Below, piece by piece: positions 43,217 through 50,890 of a stretch of 64,000 bases of DNA (the stretch's first letter is position 1; each line of letters begins with the position of its first letter). The notes under the pieces are model-generated. The model did not search any database and was not told the DNA's origin. It saw only the letters and a list, made by a program, of their open reading frames with translations. The translations under genes were made by a program, and so were the position numbers. The stretch covers positions 35,868-99,867 of the forward strand of contig NZ_BAABBO010000005.1 in NCBI RefSeq assembly GCF_039538005.1, given 5' to 3'. This DNA is from Allohahella marinimesophila (lineage in GTDB: Bacteria; Pseudomonadota; Gammaproteobacteria; Pseudomonadales; Oleiphilaceae).

Positions 43217-44422
43217 TTACAGTAGCGCCCTGGTGTGAGCCCGACCCGTTAGCAGGTCGATATCCTGATCATAATCCACATCAGCGCAGGCAAAACCAAA
43301 AAGCTTGAGAAAATCTTCGCGATAACCCCTTAAATCGGCCAACTCCGGCAGGCTATCGTCGGTGACGACCTGCCAACGTCGGGCCACTTCATTCTGCACC
43401 GAGTCAGCCATCTCCAGGTCGTCCACCCGCATGCGCACGCCACCTTCGACGCGCCGATCCGGACTCAACAACTGCTCGTCGAAGAAACGCAGAATTTGCT
43501 CGATGGGGCTTTCATGGCTGCCCTCTTCCTTCATAACGTCGTACAACATGGCGATGTAGAGCGGCATGATGGGGATGGCCGATGAACTTTGCGTGACAAC
43601 CGCCTTGAGCACACCAATGAAGGCTTTGGCGTCGATATCCGCAAGCTGCTTGTTGATAGCGTGGGCAGTGTCTTCAAGGTGCGCCTTCGCCCGGCCAATC
43701 GTCGCCTGACCATAGATTGGCCAGGTCAGCTCTCTGCCGACGTAGTGATAGGCGACCGTTTCGCAGCCAACAGCCAGCAGATCTGCAGCGTGGAGTTGAC
43801 TCATCCAATCTGCCCAGTCTTCACCGCCCATGACCTTGACGGTCTGTTCAATTTCATCGTTGGTCGCAGGCTCGATGCTCACTGACTTGAGTACTTCGTT
43901 GTCCGTATCGAGCGTAATGCCTTCGAAAGGTTCGCCTATGGGTTTCAATACCGACTGCCAGATCTCGCCCGTGACCGGATCCTTGCGGCGTGGAGCCGCC
44001 AGGCTATAAATGACCAGGTCGAACTTGCCATAGTTCTGCGTCGCCAGGTCGATAACCTGATCCTTCGTCTCCTGACTGAAGGCATCGGCATTGATGGTGT
44101 GGATCTGCTGGTCCGGGTGTTCGGCTTTCAGCAGAGCCTCGGCGGCCATATTGTTGTACCAGCCTGCACTGCCACAGCGAACCTCAGTTGCCGGCTTTTC
44201 GAACATCACACCCAGCGTGGCTGCATCACAAGTTATGGACGCCGCTATTCTGCTGGCCAGGCCATAGCCCGTGGAGCAACCGATGATCAGCACGTTGTGA
44301 ACGCTCTTTTTCATCGGCAGCGCTGACTTGGCCTGTTCGATCTGCTCTGCCACCTGTTTGCGACAGCCAACCGGATGCGCCGTTGTACAGATAAAGTTCC
44401 GTATCTTAGGTCGCACGATCAT
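43217..44422 (-). CDS. fabV: trans-2-enoyl-CoA/ACP reductase, FabV type
   Basis: 401 residues from ATG at 44422 (MIVRPKIRNFICTTAHPVGC is the family N-terminus). Landmarks: VLIIGCSTGYGLASRIAA nucleotide site, CGSAGWYNN, YSLAAPRRKDP, and the diagnostic Y-x8-K active site with Tyr237 and Lys246. FabV does the last reduction of each elongation cycle with NADH and is triclosan-insensitive. ATG overlaps the stop of the upstream KAS gene by four bases, hence co-translated. 32 bases separate it from the carboxylase start. Confidence 0.93.
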   Translation of the reverse strand: MIVRPKIRNFICTTAHPVGCRKQVAEQIEQAKSALPMKKSVHNVLIIGCSTGYGLASRIAASITCDAATLGVMFEKPATEVRCGSAGWYNNMAAEALLKAEHPDQQIHTINADAFSQETKDQVIDLATQNYGKFDLVIYSLAAPRRKDPVTGEIWQSVLKPIGEPFEGITLDTDNEVLKSVSIEPATNDEIEQTVKVMGGEDWADWMSQLHAADLLAVGCETVAYHYVGRELTWPIYGQATIGRAKAHLEDTAHAINKQLADIDAKAFIGVLKAVVTQSSSAIPIMPLYIAMLYDVMKEEGSHESPIEQILRFFDEQLLSPDRRVEGGVRMRVDDLEMADSVQNEVARRWQVVTDDSLPELADLRGYREDFLKLFGFACADVDYDQDIDLLTGRAHTRALL

Positions 44423-45705
44423 GATTGGCCCTCCATGGCAGCTTTCTCCCAACGACTATTTTCCCAGTTATCAAACACGAGACAGGCATTAGTCCCCCCA
44501 AAGCCGAAGCTATTGGACAGTACTCGCCTGACATCGATGTCGTATTGCATGTCCGTGAGTATCGGGAATCCTGCTGCGGCCTCATCGACGGTATGCAGGT
44601 TGTCTGATCTCACGAGGAATCTGTTGCGCATCATCAGCAGGCTGTAGATAGCCTCCTGCACGCCGGCCGCCCCCAGGCCGTGGCCTGAAATTGCTTTTGT
44701 AGAACTGATGGCGGGCATATCGGCCAGATGGTCGCCAGTATTGCCTGCGAAGGCGGCTTTGATAGCTCTGAGTTCAGCGATATCACCGACCTTGGTGCTG
44801 GTGCCATGGGCATTGATGTAGTCGACCGGGCGCTTCTGAATGGCGTCGGCCTGTCGGACCGCATCCAGCATGCAGCGCGCTGCGCCCTCGCCTGACGGCA
44901 CAACCATGTCGTCGCCATCGGAGGTAGCACCGAAGCCAGTGAGCTCGGCCAATATCGTGGCGCCGCGCGCCTGTGCACCTTCCAGGGATTCGAGCACCAA
45001 CACACCAGCGCCGCCTGAGATGACGAAGCCATCGCGTTCGGCATCGTAGGGTCGTGAAGCTTCTTTCGGTCGGTCGTTATAACCGGTAGACAAGGCGCCC
45101 ATGGCGTCGAAGAGACAAGACAGCGTCCAGTGGCAATCTTCAGCACCGCCTGCGAACATGATGTCCTGCAGACCAAACTGAATCTGTTGCGCAGCGGCCC
45201 CGATGCAATGAGCACTGGTGGCGCAGGCGCTCGTGATCGAGTAGTTCACGCCCTTGATGGCAAAGGGCGTAGCCAGGTTGGCATTGACCGAACTGTTCAT
45301 GGTTCTGGTCACGCGATATGGCCCGACTTTACGAATACCCTTTTCTCTGAGGATATCGATGGCGTCCATGACGTTCTCAGTTGAAGCGCCACCCGCGCCC
45401 ATGATCAAGCCGGTACGCTCGTTGGATATTTCCGCTGTGGTCAGTCCCGCCTGTGCAATGGCTTCCTTCATGGCGATGTAGCTATAGACAGAGGCGTCGC
45501 CCATGAAGCGCAGCAGCTTGCGATCGACGTGTGCAGCGAAGTCGATATCGATCTGGCCGGAGATATGGCTACGAAGGCCGTTTTCGATATGACCGATATT
45601 GGGTCCGATGCCTGATCGGCACTCCGCCAGTGAATGATGTACTTCCGTCTGATTGGATCCGAGGCTCGAGACGATGCCGATACCTGTGACGACGACTCTT
45701 CTCAT
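44419..45705 (-). CDS. fabB: 3-oxoacyl-ACP synthase I (FabB-like)
   Basis: 428 residues from ATG at 45705, giving the standard start MRRVVVTGIGIVSSLG; an open extension to 45807 lacks homology. Catalytic residues: Cys161 in TSACATSAHCIGAA, His300 in INAHGTSTKVGD, Lys337 in ISSTKAISGHG and His342 in GHGLGAAG, spaced like FabB Cys163/His298/Lys328/His333. First gene of the operon. KAS I enzymes elongate acyl-ACP with malonyl-ACP and can accept unsaturated chains; exact chain preference unknown. Confidence 0.92.
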   Translation of the reverse strand: MRRVVVTGIGIVSSLGSNQTEVHHSLAECRSGIGPNIGHIENGLRSHISGQIDIDFAAHVDRKLLRFMGDASVYSYIAMKEAIAQAGLTTAEISNERTGLIMGAGGASTENVMDAIDILREKGIRKVGPYRVTRTMNSSVNANLATPFAIKGVNYSITSACATSAHCIGAAAQQIQFGLQDIMFAGGAEDCHWTLSCLFDAMGALSTGYNDRPKEASRPYDAERDGFVISGGAGVLVLESLEGAQARGATILAELTGFGATSDGDDMVVPSGEGAARCMLDAVRQADAIQKRPVDYINAHGTSTKVGDIAELRAIKAAFAGNTGDHLADMPAISSTKAISGHGLGAAGVQEAIYSLLMMRNRFLVRSDNLHTVDEAAAGFPILTDMQYDIDVRRVLSNSFGFGGTNACLVFDNWENSRWEKAAMEGQS

Positions 45706-45991
45706 GACGGTATCCCCGCAGAGCAAGTATGAGCCGGTCTCGTGAATGAGTAAGCAATCATTTGCGACATGAGCTGTATCCCTGTGTATGAAGCACGGGG
45801 CAATCATGTCAGCATTGATTTACAAGCACTTGACAATCGGTAGCAGAAATTTGACGCATTCGTGCAAGTTGCAAATTTTTGCAAGCCGCATCTTTAATCG
45901 TTAGTGCGAATACAGACCCCTTGGCGGCATTGCCGTGGAAGTGATACAAGTTGGCCAATGATCACACCCAATAATTTGAAAGGTCGTACTC
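45706..45991. promoter_or_regulatory. divergent control region of the lipid operon and the GNAT gene
   Basis: 286 bases without a convincing gene separate the six-gene minus-strand operon from the plus-strand GNAT gene. The stretch around 45860-45890 contains GCAAGTTGCAAATTTTTGCA, a run of TTGCAA half sites that could be an operator. I do not see a FabR/FadR consensus, and promoter hexamers cannot be assigned securely. Confidence 0.4.
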
Positions 45992-46618
45992 GTGCCCTGT
46001 TCTCAAACAGTTCCGTTCAAAGCAATGTCATCACCCATACATGTGCGCTCTGCGCGTGCCGACGACATTGACCTCGTCGTCGATATTCTGGCTGACGCCT
46101 TCAAGGATGATCCTGTTCTTTTGTGGATTTCCTCGCATGCCGACTTTCCGGTTTTCAATTTCAAAGCCGTCATACAGGCGTTCATCGACGACAGGGGTAT
46201 ACTCGTCGACGACAGTGGATCCGCTGCTGCACTGTTTCTCCCACCCGGCAAGACGATGAGCTCAGTGATCACTGCCGGCGTTGCGTTGAAGGGCTTGTGG
46301 ACCTTCGGCCCTGGCGCCCTGTTGAAGGCCGTCAAACTACTGGATCTGTTCGAACAGCATCACTACCAGGGTGATCACATCTACATCTTTGCCATTGGCA
46401 ATCGCGCTACTGCCCGGCAACAAGGGTTTGGATCTGCGGTGATGAAGCACCTGCTCTCGCTGGCGGGCGCTGATCGCTATCCCGTCTATCTGGAGAATTC
46501 CAAACCCGCCAATGCTCAGTTCTATGCAAAGTTCGGTTTCGAGCCAGTTGTTGAGATTGCACTACCCCGTGGTGGGCCACCTGTCACCTCGATGTTGCGG
46601 AAGGCACCCACGGTGTGA
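45992..46618 (+). CDS. GNAT family N-acetyltransferase
   Basis: 208 residues from a GTG at 45992 with GAAAGG eight bases upstream; an internal ATG at 46025 is a second option. GNAT fold: IHVRSARADDIDLVVDILAD, acetyl-CoA loop NRATARQQGFGSAVMKHLL near residue 140, and YLENSKPANAQFYAKFGFEP with the motif B helix. The family resembles uncharacterised GNATs that acetylate small amines or lipids' precursors. It is divergent from the lipid operon and followed after 78 bases by a PHP-glycosyltransferase gene. Substrate unknown. Confidence 0.82.
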   Translation: MPCSQTVPFKAMSSPIHVRSARADDIDLVVDILADAFKDDPVLLWISSHADFPVFNFKAVIQAFIDDRGILVDDSGSAAALFLPPGKTMSSVITAGVALKGLWTFGPGALLKAVKLLDLFEQHHYQGDHIYIFAIGNRATARQQGFGSAVMKHLLSLAGADRYPVYLENSKPANAQFYAKFGFEPVVEIALPRGGPPVTSMLRKAPTV

Positions 46619-46696
46619 CACACAATTGCAATAAAACCGAAACATTCGCTTCACCTTCCCCCGCTAGTGTCAAAGCCAGCAGCGGGGAGAAAGTGT

Positions 46697-49405
46697 ATGA
46701 CGATGCAATGGCAGCCCAACGGCGAACCGCAGTTCCGCAAAAGTTTGAGAGCAGAGTTCGATGAGTTCATTAGCCGGCAGGCACGGCGTTTCAAACCTGA
46801 AGACTGTTTGCGAATCGACTTTCATTGTCATGACCTCAACAGTGATGTACCTGATGAACTCTGGGGGCGCATCCTGCGTCTGCCCGAGACCTGGCTGAAA
46901 ACGAAGAAACTTGTCGGCGTCCTGGAGCAGAACGGTAGCTCAGTCATCACGGTCACCAATCACAACAACGCACGCTCCTGCTGGGCATTGCAGGACAAGG
47001 GTGTGGATGTACTGGTGGGCTGCGAGTTCACCTGCTACTTTCCCGAATATGAGCTGTTCATCCACGTGCTCACCTACGGCTTCACCCGAGAACAGGAAGC
47101 TGTTCTGTTCGAGAAACGCCAGAACATCTACGACTTCCTGCGCTATGCGGCCAGCCACGACATTCCGGTCATCCTGCCGCACCCGCTTTACCTCTACAGC
47201 CGCAACGACCGCATTGATCTGTGTTTATTTGAAAAGCTGGCGGTGATGTTCTGGCGCTTCGAAGTACTGAATGGCCAGCGGGATCTGTGGCAGAGCGTGC
47301 TGACCCTGAACTGGGTCGAAAGTCTCACGCCTGAGCGGATTCGAGCCTACGCCCTCAAGCACAAGCTGGACCCAGCTGAATTTGGCGTGGATCCTGATCA
47401 GCCCAAAGTACTCACCGGCGGCTCCGACGACCACACCGGCATTTTCGCAGGCCTTTGCGGCTCACAGCTCCATGTGCCCAACCTGCAGGCGCGGCTGAAG
47501 ACTGAGCGCGCCTCTGATCTGGCGCTGGAAGCGCTGCGCAAGGGCCAGATCGCGCCTTATGGCACAGTCGGCGAGAACCAGAAGCTCAACATTGCCTTGC
47601 TGGATTATTTCTCCCAGGCGGTCGGTCGAATCGAAGATCCGGGCATGCTGCGTATCCTCCTTCATCGAGGTTCGAACTGGGACAAGATGGGTTGTTTCGT
47701 CATCGCCAACCTGTTTCTGGAAATGCAGAAACACAAGAAAACGATGAAATTCTTCTCACTGGTTCACGATGCACTGCAAGGAAAGAAGCCACAACGCTTT
47801 CTGAAGTGGCAGGCCTCGAAAGACTACAAGTTCTGCATCGAGCAACTGGAAAAAATCGCCGACAGCAAACGCAACAATCCAGAAGCTTTCGTGGATACGG
47901 TGAACCAGAGCATCGGCGAGCTGTTCAATCATCTGAATCACCTGATCGCCGCAAGAATCCGCAAAGCGCTGGATAATAATCCGGGCCCGAGACTGAAGGA
48001 TTTTTCCACCGAGGAGCTGACTCGCAAGTTGGAAATTCCCAGTCAGCTCACGGCGCTGTTTCTGGGTGATGCCAAGCGCAAGGACAACATGAGCAACATC
48101 AACCTGGCTGAGATGCTCGATGCCCTGTCCTTTCCAGTGCTCATCAGCATTGTGCTGGCAGGTGCCACCCTGGCATCGACTCGAGTACTGTACCAGAACC
48201 GCGACCTGCTCAACCGCTTCGCCCGGCAGCTCGGCAAGAACGAGCATTCCCGGCGTGCGCTCTATCTCACCGATACCCTGCTGGACAAGAACGGCGTCTC
48301 GACTTCACTGACCGGCAAGCTGCAGGAGATCAGTCGAACCAATCTGCCGATCGATTTCCTGATCTGTCACCCCGATGCCGCCTGCGAGCCGCACCTTCAT
48401 GTAGTCCGCCCCATCGCGGATATCGACCTGCAACCTTTCGGCGAACAGACGCTATGGGTGCCCGACGTCATGGAAATTGCGCGGATTTTCTATGAAGGGG
48501 GCTACGACCGTATTGTCTGTTCAACCGAAGGGCCCATGGCGATAGTCGCGCTGTTTGTCCAGCAGATGTTCAAGGTGCCCAGCTACTTCTTCATGCACAC
48601 GGACTGGATTGATTTCATCACCCACACCACCAGCCTGAACCGACACGAGCGAGACCGTTTACGCCGGCTCATGCGCATGCTCTACGGGCAGTTCGACGGT
48701 GTTTTCGCGCTCAATCGCGAGCACAAGGCCTGGTTGACCGGATATGAAATGCAACTGCCGAAAAGCCGGGTATTTCTGACCGCTCATCACACCGCACCAC
48801 GAAATCTACAGGTGCAAGCCATTCGCAAGTCAGACCTGATCCCTGGCGCCAACGACAGGACGCCGGTGCTGTTCATTGCCAGCCGTCTGAGTCGCGAAAA
48901 AGGTATTTTTGACCTGCCCATCATCATGGCAAAAGCCCGGCTGTCGGTGCCTGGGCTAAAAATCGTCGTAGCCGGTTCAGGCCCTGCGAGTAAAGAACTC
49001 CAGCAGGCCATGCCCGATACCGTATTCCTCGGCTGGCAGACCCAGGAACAACTGGCGGCCTTGTACCTGGGGCTGGACCTGTTCGTATTTCCTTCACGCT
49101 TCGACACCTTCGGCAATGTGCTACTCGAAGCCCTGACCCATGGCATGCCGGCGCTCGCCTACAACTGCAAGGGCCCGAAGGACATCATCGAGCACGAGGT
49201 CAGCGGTTACCTGGTTGACGATCTGGACGCTATGGTGGATGCCGTGGTGCGTTTCTTCAGTGAACCTTCTGGCCGAAGCGCGATGGCGGAGCAGGCTCGT
49301 AAACGCGCGGCACGTTATCAGGCTGAGCCCATCATGCGGCAGTTCCTGACGGATCTTGGACTGGAGTATCCGGATCAGGCATACGTTGAAGTGACGGTCG
49401 CCTAG
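46697..49405 (+). CDS. PHP-domain / GT-B glycosyltransferase fusion
   Basis: 902 residues from ATG at 46697 (GGGGAGA precedes it; a GTG at 46667 is less likely). The N-terminal 280 residues form a PHP metallo-hydrolase-like domain: RIDFHCHDLNSD, VTNHNNAR, LVGCEFTCYF, ILPHPLYLY and LTGGSDDHT supply the usual metal ligands. The middle is helical. The C-terminal 370 residues are a GT4-type glycosyltransferase: PVLFIASRLSREKGIFDLP, LGWQTQEQLAALYLGLDLFV, FPSRFDTFGNVLLEALTHGM with the retaining-GT glutamate. No signal peptide or clear membrane span. Cytosolic; may link sugar to a lipid acceptor and hydrolyse a phosphoester, but both substrates are unknown. Confidence 0.8.
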   Translation: MTMQWQPNGEPQFRKSLRAEFDEFISRQARRFKPEDCLRIDFHCHDLNSDVPDELWGRILRLPETWLKTKKLVGVLEQNGSSVITVTNHNNARSCWALQDKGVDVLVGCEFTCYFPEYELFIHVLTYGFTREQEAVLFEKRQNIYDFLRYAASHDIPVILPHPLYLYSRNDRIDLCLFEKLAVMFWRFEVLNGQRDLWQSVLTLNWVESLTPERIRAYALKHKLDPAEFGVDPDQPKVLTGGSDDHTGIFAGLCGSQLHVPNLQARLKTERASDLALEALRKGQIAPYGTVGENQKLNIALLDYFSQAVGRIEDPGMLRILLHRGSNWDKMGCFVIANLFLEMQKHKKTMKFFSLVHDALQGKKPQRFLKWQASKDYKFCIEQLEKIADSKRNNPEAFVDTVNQSIGELFNHLNHLIAARIRKALDNNPGPRLKDFSTEELTRKLEIPSQLTALFLGDAKRKDNMSNINLAEMLDALSFPVLISIVLAGATLASTRVLYQNRDLLNRFARQLGKNEHSRRALYLTDTLLDKNGVSTSLTGKLQEISRTNLPIDFLICHPDAACEPHLHVVRPIADIDLQPFGEQTLWVPDVMEIARIFYEGGYDRIVCSTEGPMAIVALFVQQMFKVPSYFFMHTDWIDFITHTTSLNRHERDRLRRLMRMLYGQFDGVFALNREHKAWLTGYEMQLPKSRVFLTAHHTAPRNLQVQAIRKSDLIPGANDRTPVLFIASRLSREKGIFDLPIIMAKARLSVPGLKIVVAGSGPASKELQQAMPDTVFLGWQTQEQLAALYLGLDLFVFPSRFDTFGNVLLEALTHGMPALAYNCKGPKDIIEHEVSGYLVDDLDAMVDAVVRFFSEPSGRSAMAEQARKRAARYQAEPIMRQFLTDLGLEYPDQAYVEVTVA

Positions 49406-49553
49406 GCGGACCCAAGCCGTACCCAAGCCGTACCTACGTCCCAAAAATACCCATTCAGCCTATGCCATTCAGACTGGTTCTGAGATGATTGTTTTCGCGC
49501 GATGTACGCTCGCTCCAACTCAAAACAATCTCGACAAAACAATGGATGTTAGT

Positions 49554-50429
49554 ATGAAACAATTCAGACTTACCTCACTCACAGTCGCACTGTGTGGCGC
49601 ACTGCCAGCCTTTCTTATTTCGCCCCTTGGGCATGCTTCGTATTTCCCCGGTGCCTACGCATACTGCAGCGATAGTTCTGTCGAACCGATTGATATCGGC
49701 GAAGCGAAAGAACTGTGCGGTTCAAGCCGCAGCGAGCTGGATTCCGATGGCACGTACGGCTATGACCAGTTTGTCGAAGTCGATCACACCACCGGTCATA
49801 TGAGCCTGCACTCGGAATTCACAAACTTTGCCACCACCGTCGATCCGCTCAAACACGCGACAGCGAATCTTATCGACCATGTCTGGTTTACAGGCGGCGA
49901 GTTTTCAGGCGCCGCTCATTTGCGCGTCAAAGGCTCACTGTTCGGCGAGATGCCAGACCAGCTTGATAACTTTCTGGGCTTCTGGATTGATCTGTCGAAT
50001 ACCGACAATGCCACCAACACGGGTGATTTCGGCCACCTCAGTGTTCAGGGTCACATGGTGAACGGCGGGCTCGAGACAGAATTCGTATCGTATCCCTCAG
50101 CTACCCTCGACGCCGAGTTCGTCACCCACTGGCTCGATAGCGACAGTTTTGATATCGAGATGGCGATCTCTTTCGACTGGACCGCTGAGACTCAGGCCTT
50201 TCAGCTCACGTCCGGGGTGAACGCCACGATGTTCACCGGTATGATCGGCACCTTCGGCCTTGATGTCAGCAGCGCCGATCTCTGGTTCGATATGCCAGAG
50301 GATGTCGCCATGCACTCGGGTTCCGGTTACTTCCTCTCGGGCGATACCAACAGCGTGCCCGTCCCTGCCACGCTATCACTACTCGGTCTGGGTCTGGCTG
50401 GTCTGATCGCACGCCGCCGCAGGCGCTGA
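49554..50429 (+). CDS. PEP-CTERM sorted exported protein
   Basis: 291 residues from MKQFRLTSLTV (ATG at 49554; another in-frame ATG at 49542). A Sec signal peptide (LTVALCGALPAFLISPLGHA) and a C-terminal sorting signal VPVPATLSLLGLGLAGLIA followed by RRRRR: proline-proline-like motif, transmembrane helix and arginine cluster, the classic PEP-CTERM/VPEP architecture handled by an exosortase. The mature part is beta-rich, Asp- and Ser-rich, with two early cysteines. No exosortase in the window. Probably an exopolysaccharide- or surface-associated protein. Confidence 0.85.
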   Translation: MKQFRLTSLTVALCGALPAFLISPLGHASYFPGAYAYCSDSSVEPIDIGEAKELCGSSRSELDSDGTYGYDQFVEVDHTTGHMSLHSEFTNFATTVDPLKHATANLIDHVWFTGGEFSGAAHLRVKGSLFGEMPDQLDNFLGFWIDLSNTDNATNTGDFGHLSVQGHMVNGGLETEFVSYPSATLDAEFVTHWLDSDSFDIEMAISFDWTAETQAFQLTSGVNATMFTGMIGTFGLDVSSADLWFDMPEDVAMHSGSGYFLSGDTNSVPVPATLSLLGLGLAGLIARRRRR

Positions 50430-50563
50430 TATTCGCGAACTCGATACCCCAGAGGAGGAGGTTTGGAGATCGACCTCCCCTGCCCAGCAATTTGCAGATA
50501 ATCAGCCTCCAGGGCTGACATATGGCAAGCATCCGAATATACTGCCGTCCTTCCTTTCAAGAT

Positions 50564-50604
50564 GTCCTCGTAGCTCAGCTGGATAGAGCGACCGCCTCCT
50601 AAGG
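50564..50604 (+). tRNA. tRNA-Arg(CCU) 5' part, interrupted in the anticodon arm
   Basis: GTCCTCG (acceptor 5' strand), TA, a D arm GCTC-AGCTGGATA-GAGC, and the anticodon stem/loop ACCGC-CTCCTAA with anticodon CCT at 50598-50600 read as a normal tRNA-Arg. After GG the expected stem partner, T arm and CCA-side acceptor strand are missing; sequence turns AT-rich. No matching 3' half (needs CGAGGAC) was found downstream. The fragment cannot form a functional tRNA alone; the integrase gene starts 287 bases later. Confidence 0.82.
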
Positions 50605-50890
50605 AATTGACTTATCCCCGTTTCAGACCTAGCCTTAAGCAACAGCTGGGCCATCTATTTTCGCCATCGTTATATATCAATAACATACAAAACATGAAAA
50701 AGTTGATAATTGAAACACTTTGTTACGACCTAACAGTTCTCGACTAAATAATCCACTTTTTTTAATACATTTTTGACCTAATTATGACCAATAGACTCCC
50801 TTTTGGTTATCAAAAGCGGTCCGTATGTTTTTAGCAGTAATGAATGACCTACATTTGACCACGTTTGACCACGCCTCGGAGCAGTAGAGA
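50605..50890. other. AT-rich left end of the integrated element
   Basis: 286 bases without a gene between the broken tRNA and the integrase. It is visibly AT-richer than the sequence to the left (for example the run CACTTTTTTTAATACATTTT). It carries repeated TGACC words that may be recombinase arm sites (see the separate repeat entry) and no recognised RNA or coding feature. Confidence 0.55.
50854..50873 (+). repeat. tandem TTTGACCACG repeat, possible integrase arm-type sites
   Basis: Two exact back-to-back copies of TTTGACCACG lie just before the integrase start, and further TTTGACC/ATGACC words occur near 50772, 50784 and 50844. Short direct repeats flanking attP are typical arm-binding sites of tyrosine recombinases, so this is a plausible control and recombination site. 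Confidence 0.5.

Noticed and set aside
50564..50890. Group I intron in the anticodon loop of tRNA-Arg(CCU).
   Set aside because: Such introns are known in this tRNA in other bacteria, but no 3' exon appears in the next several hundred bases and no intron core (P/Q/R/S-like elements) is visible. An integrase gene follows instead.
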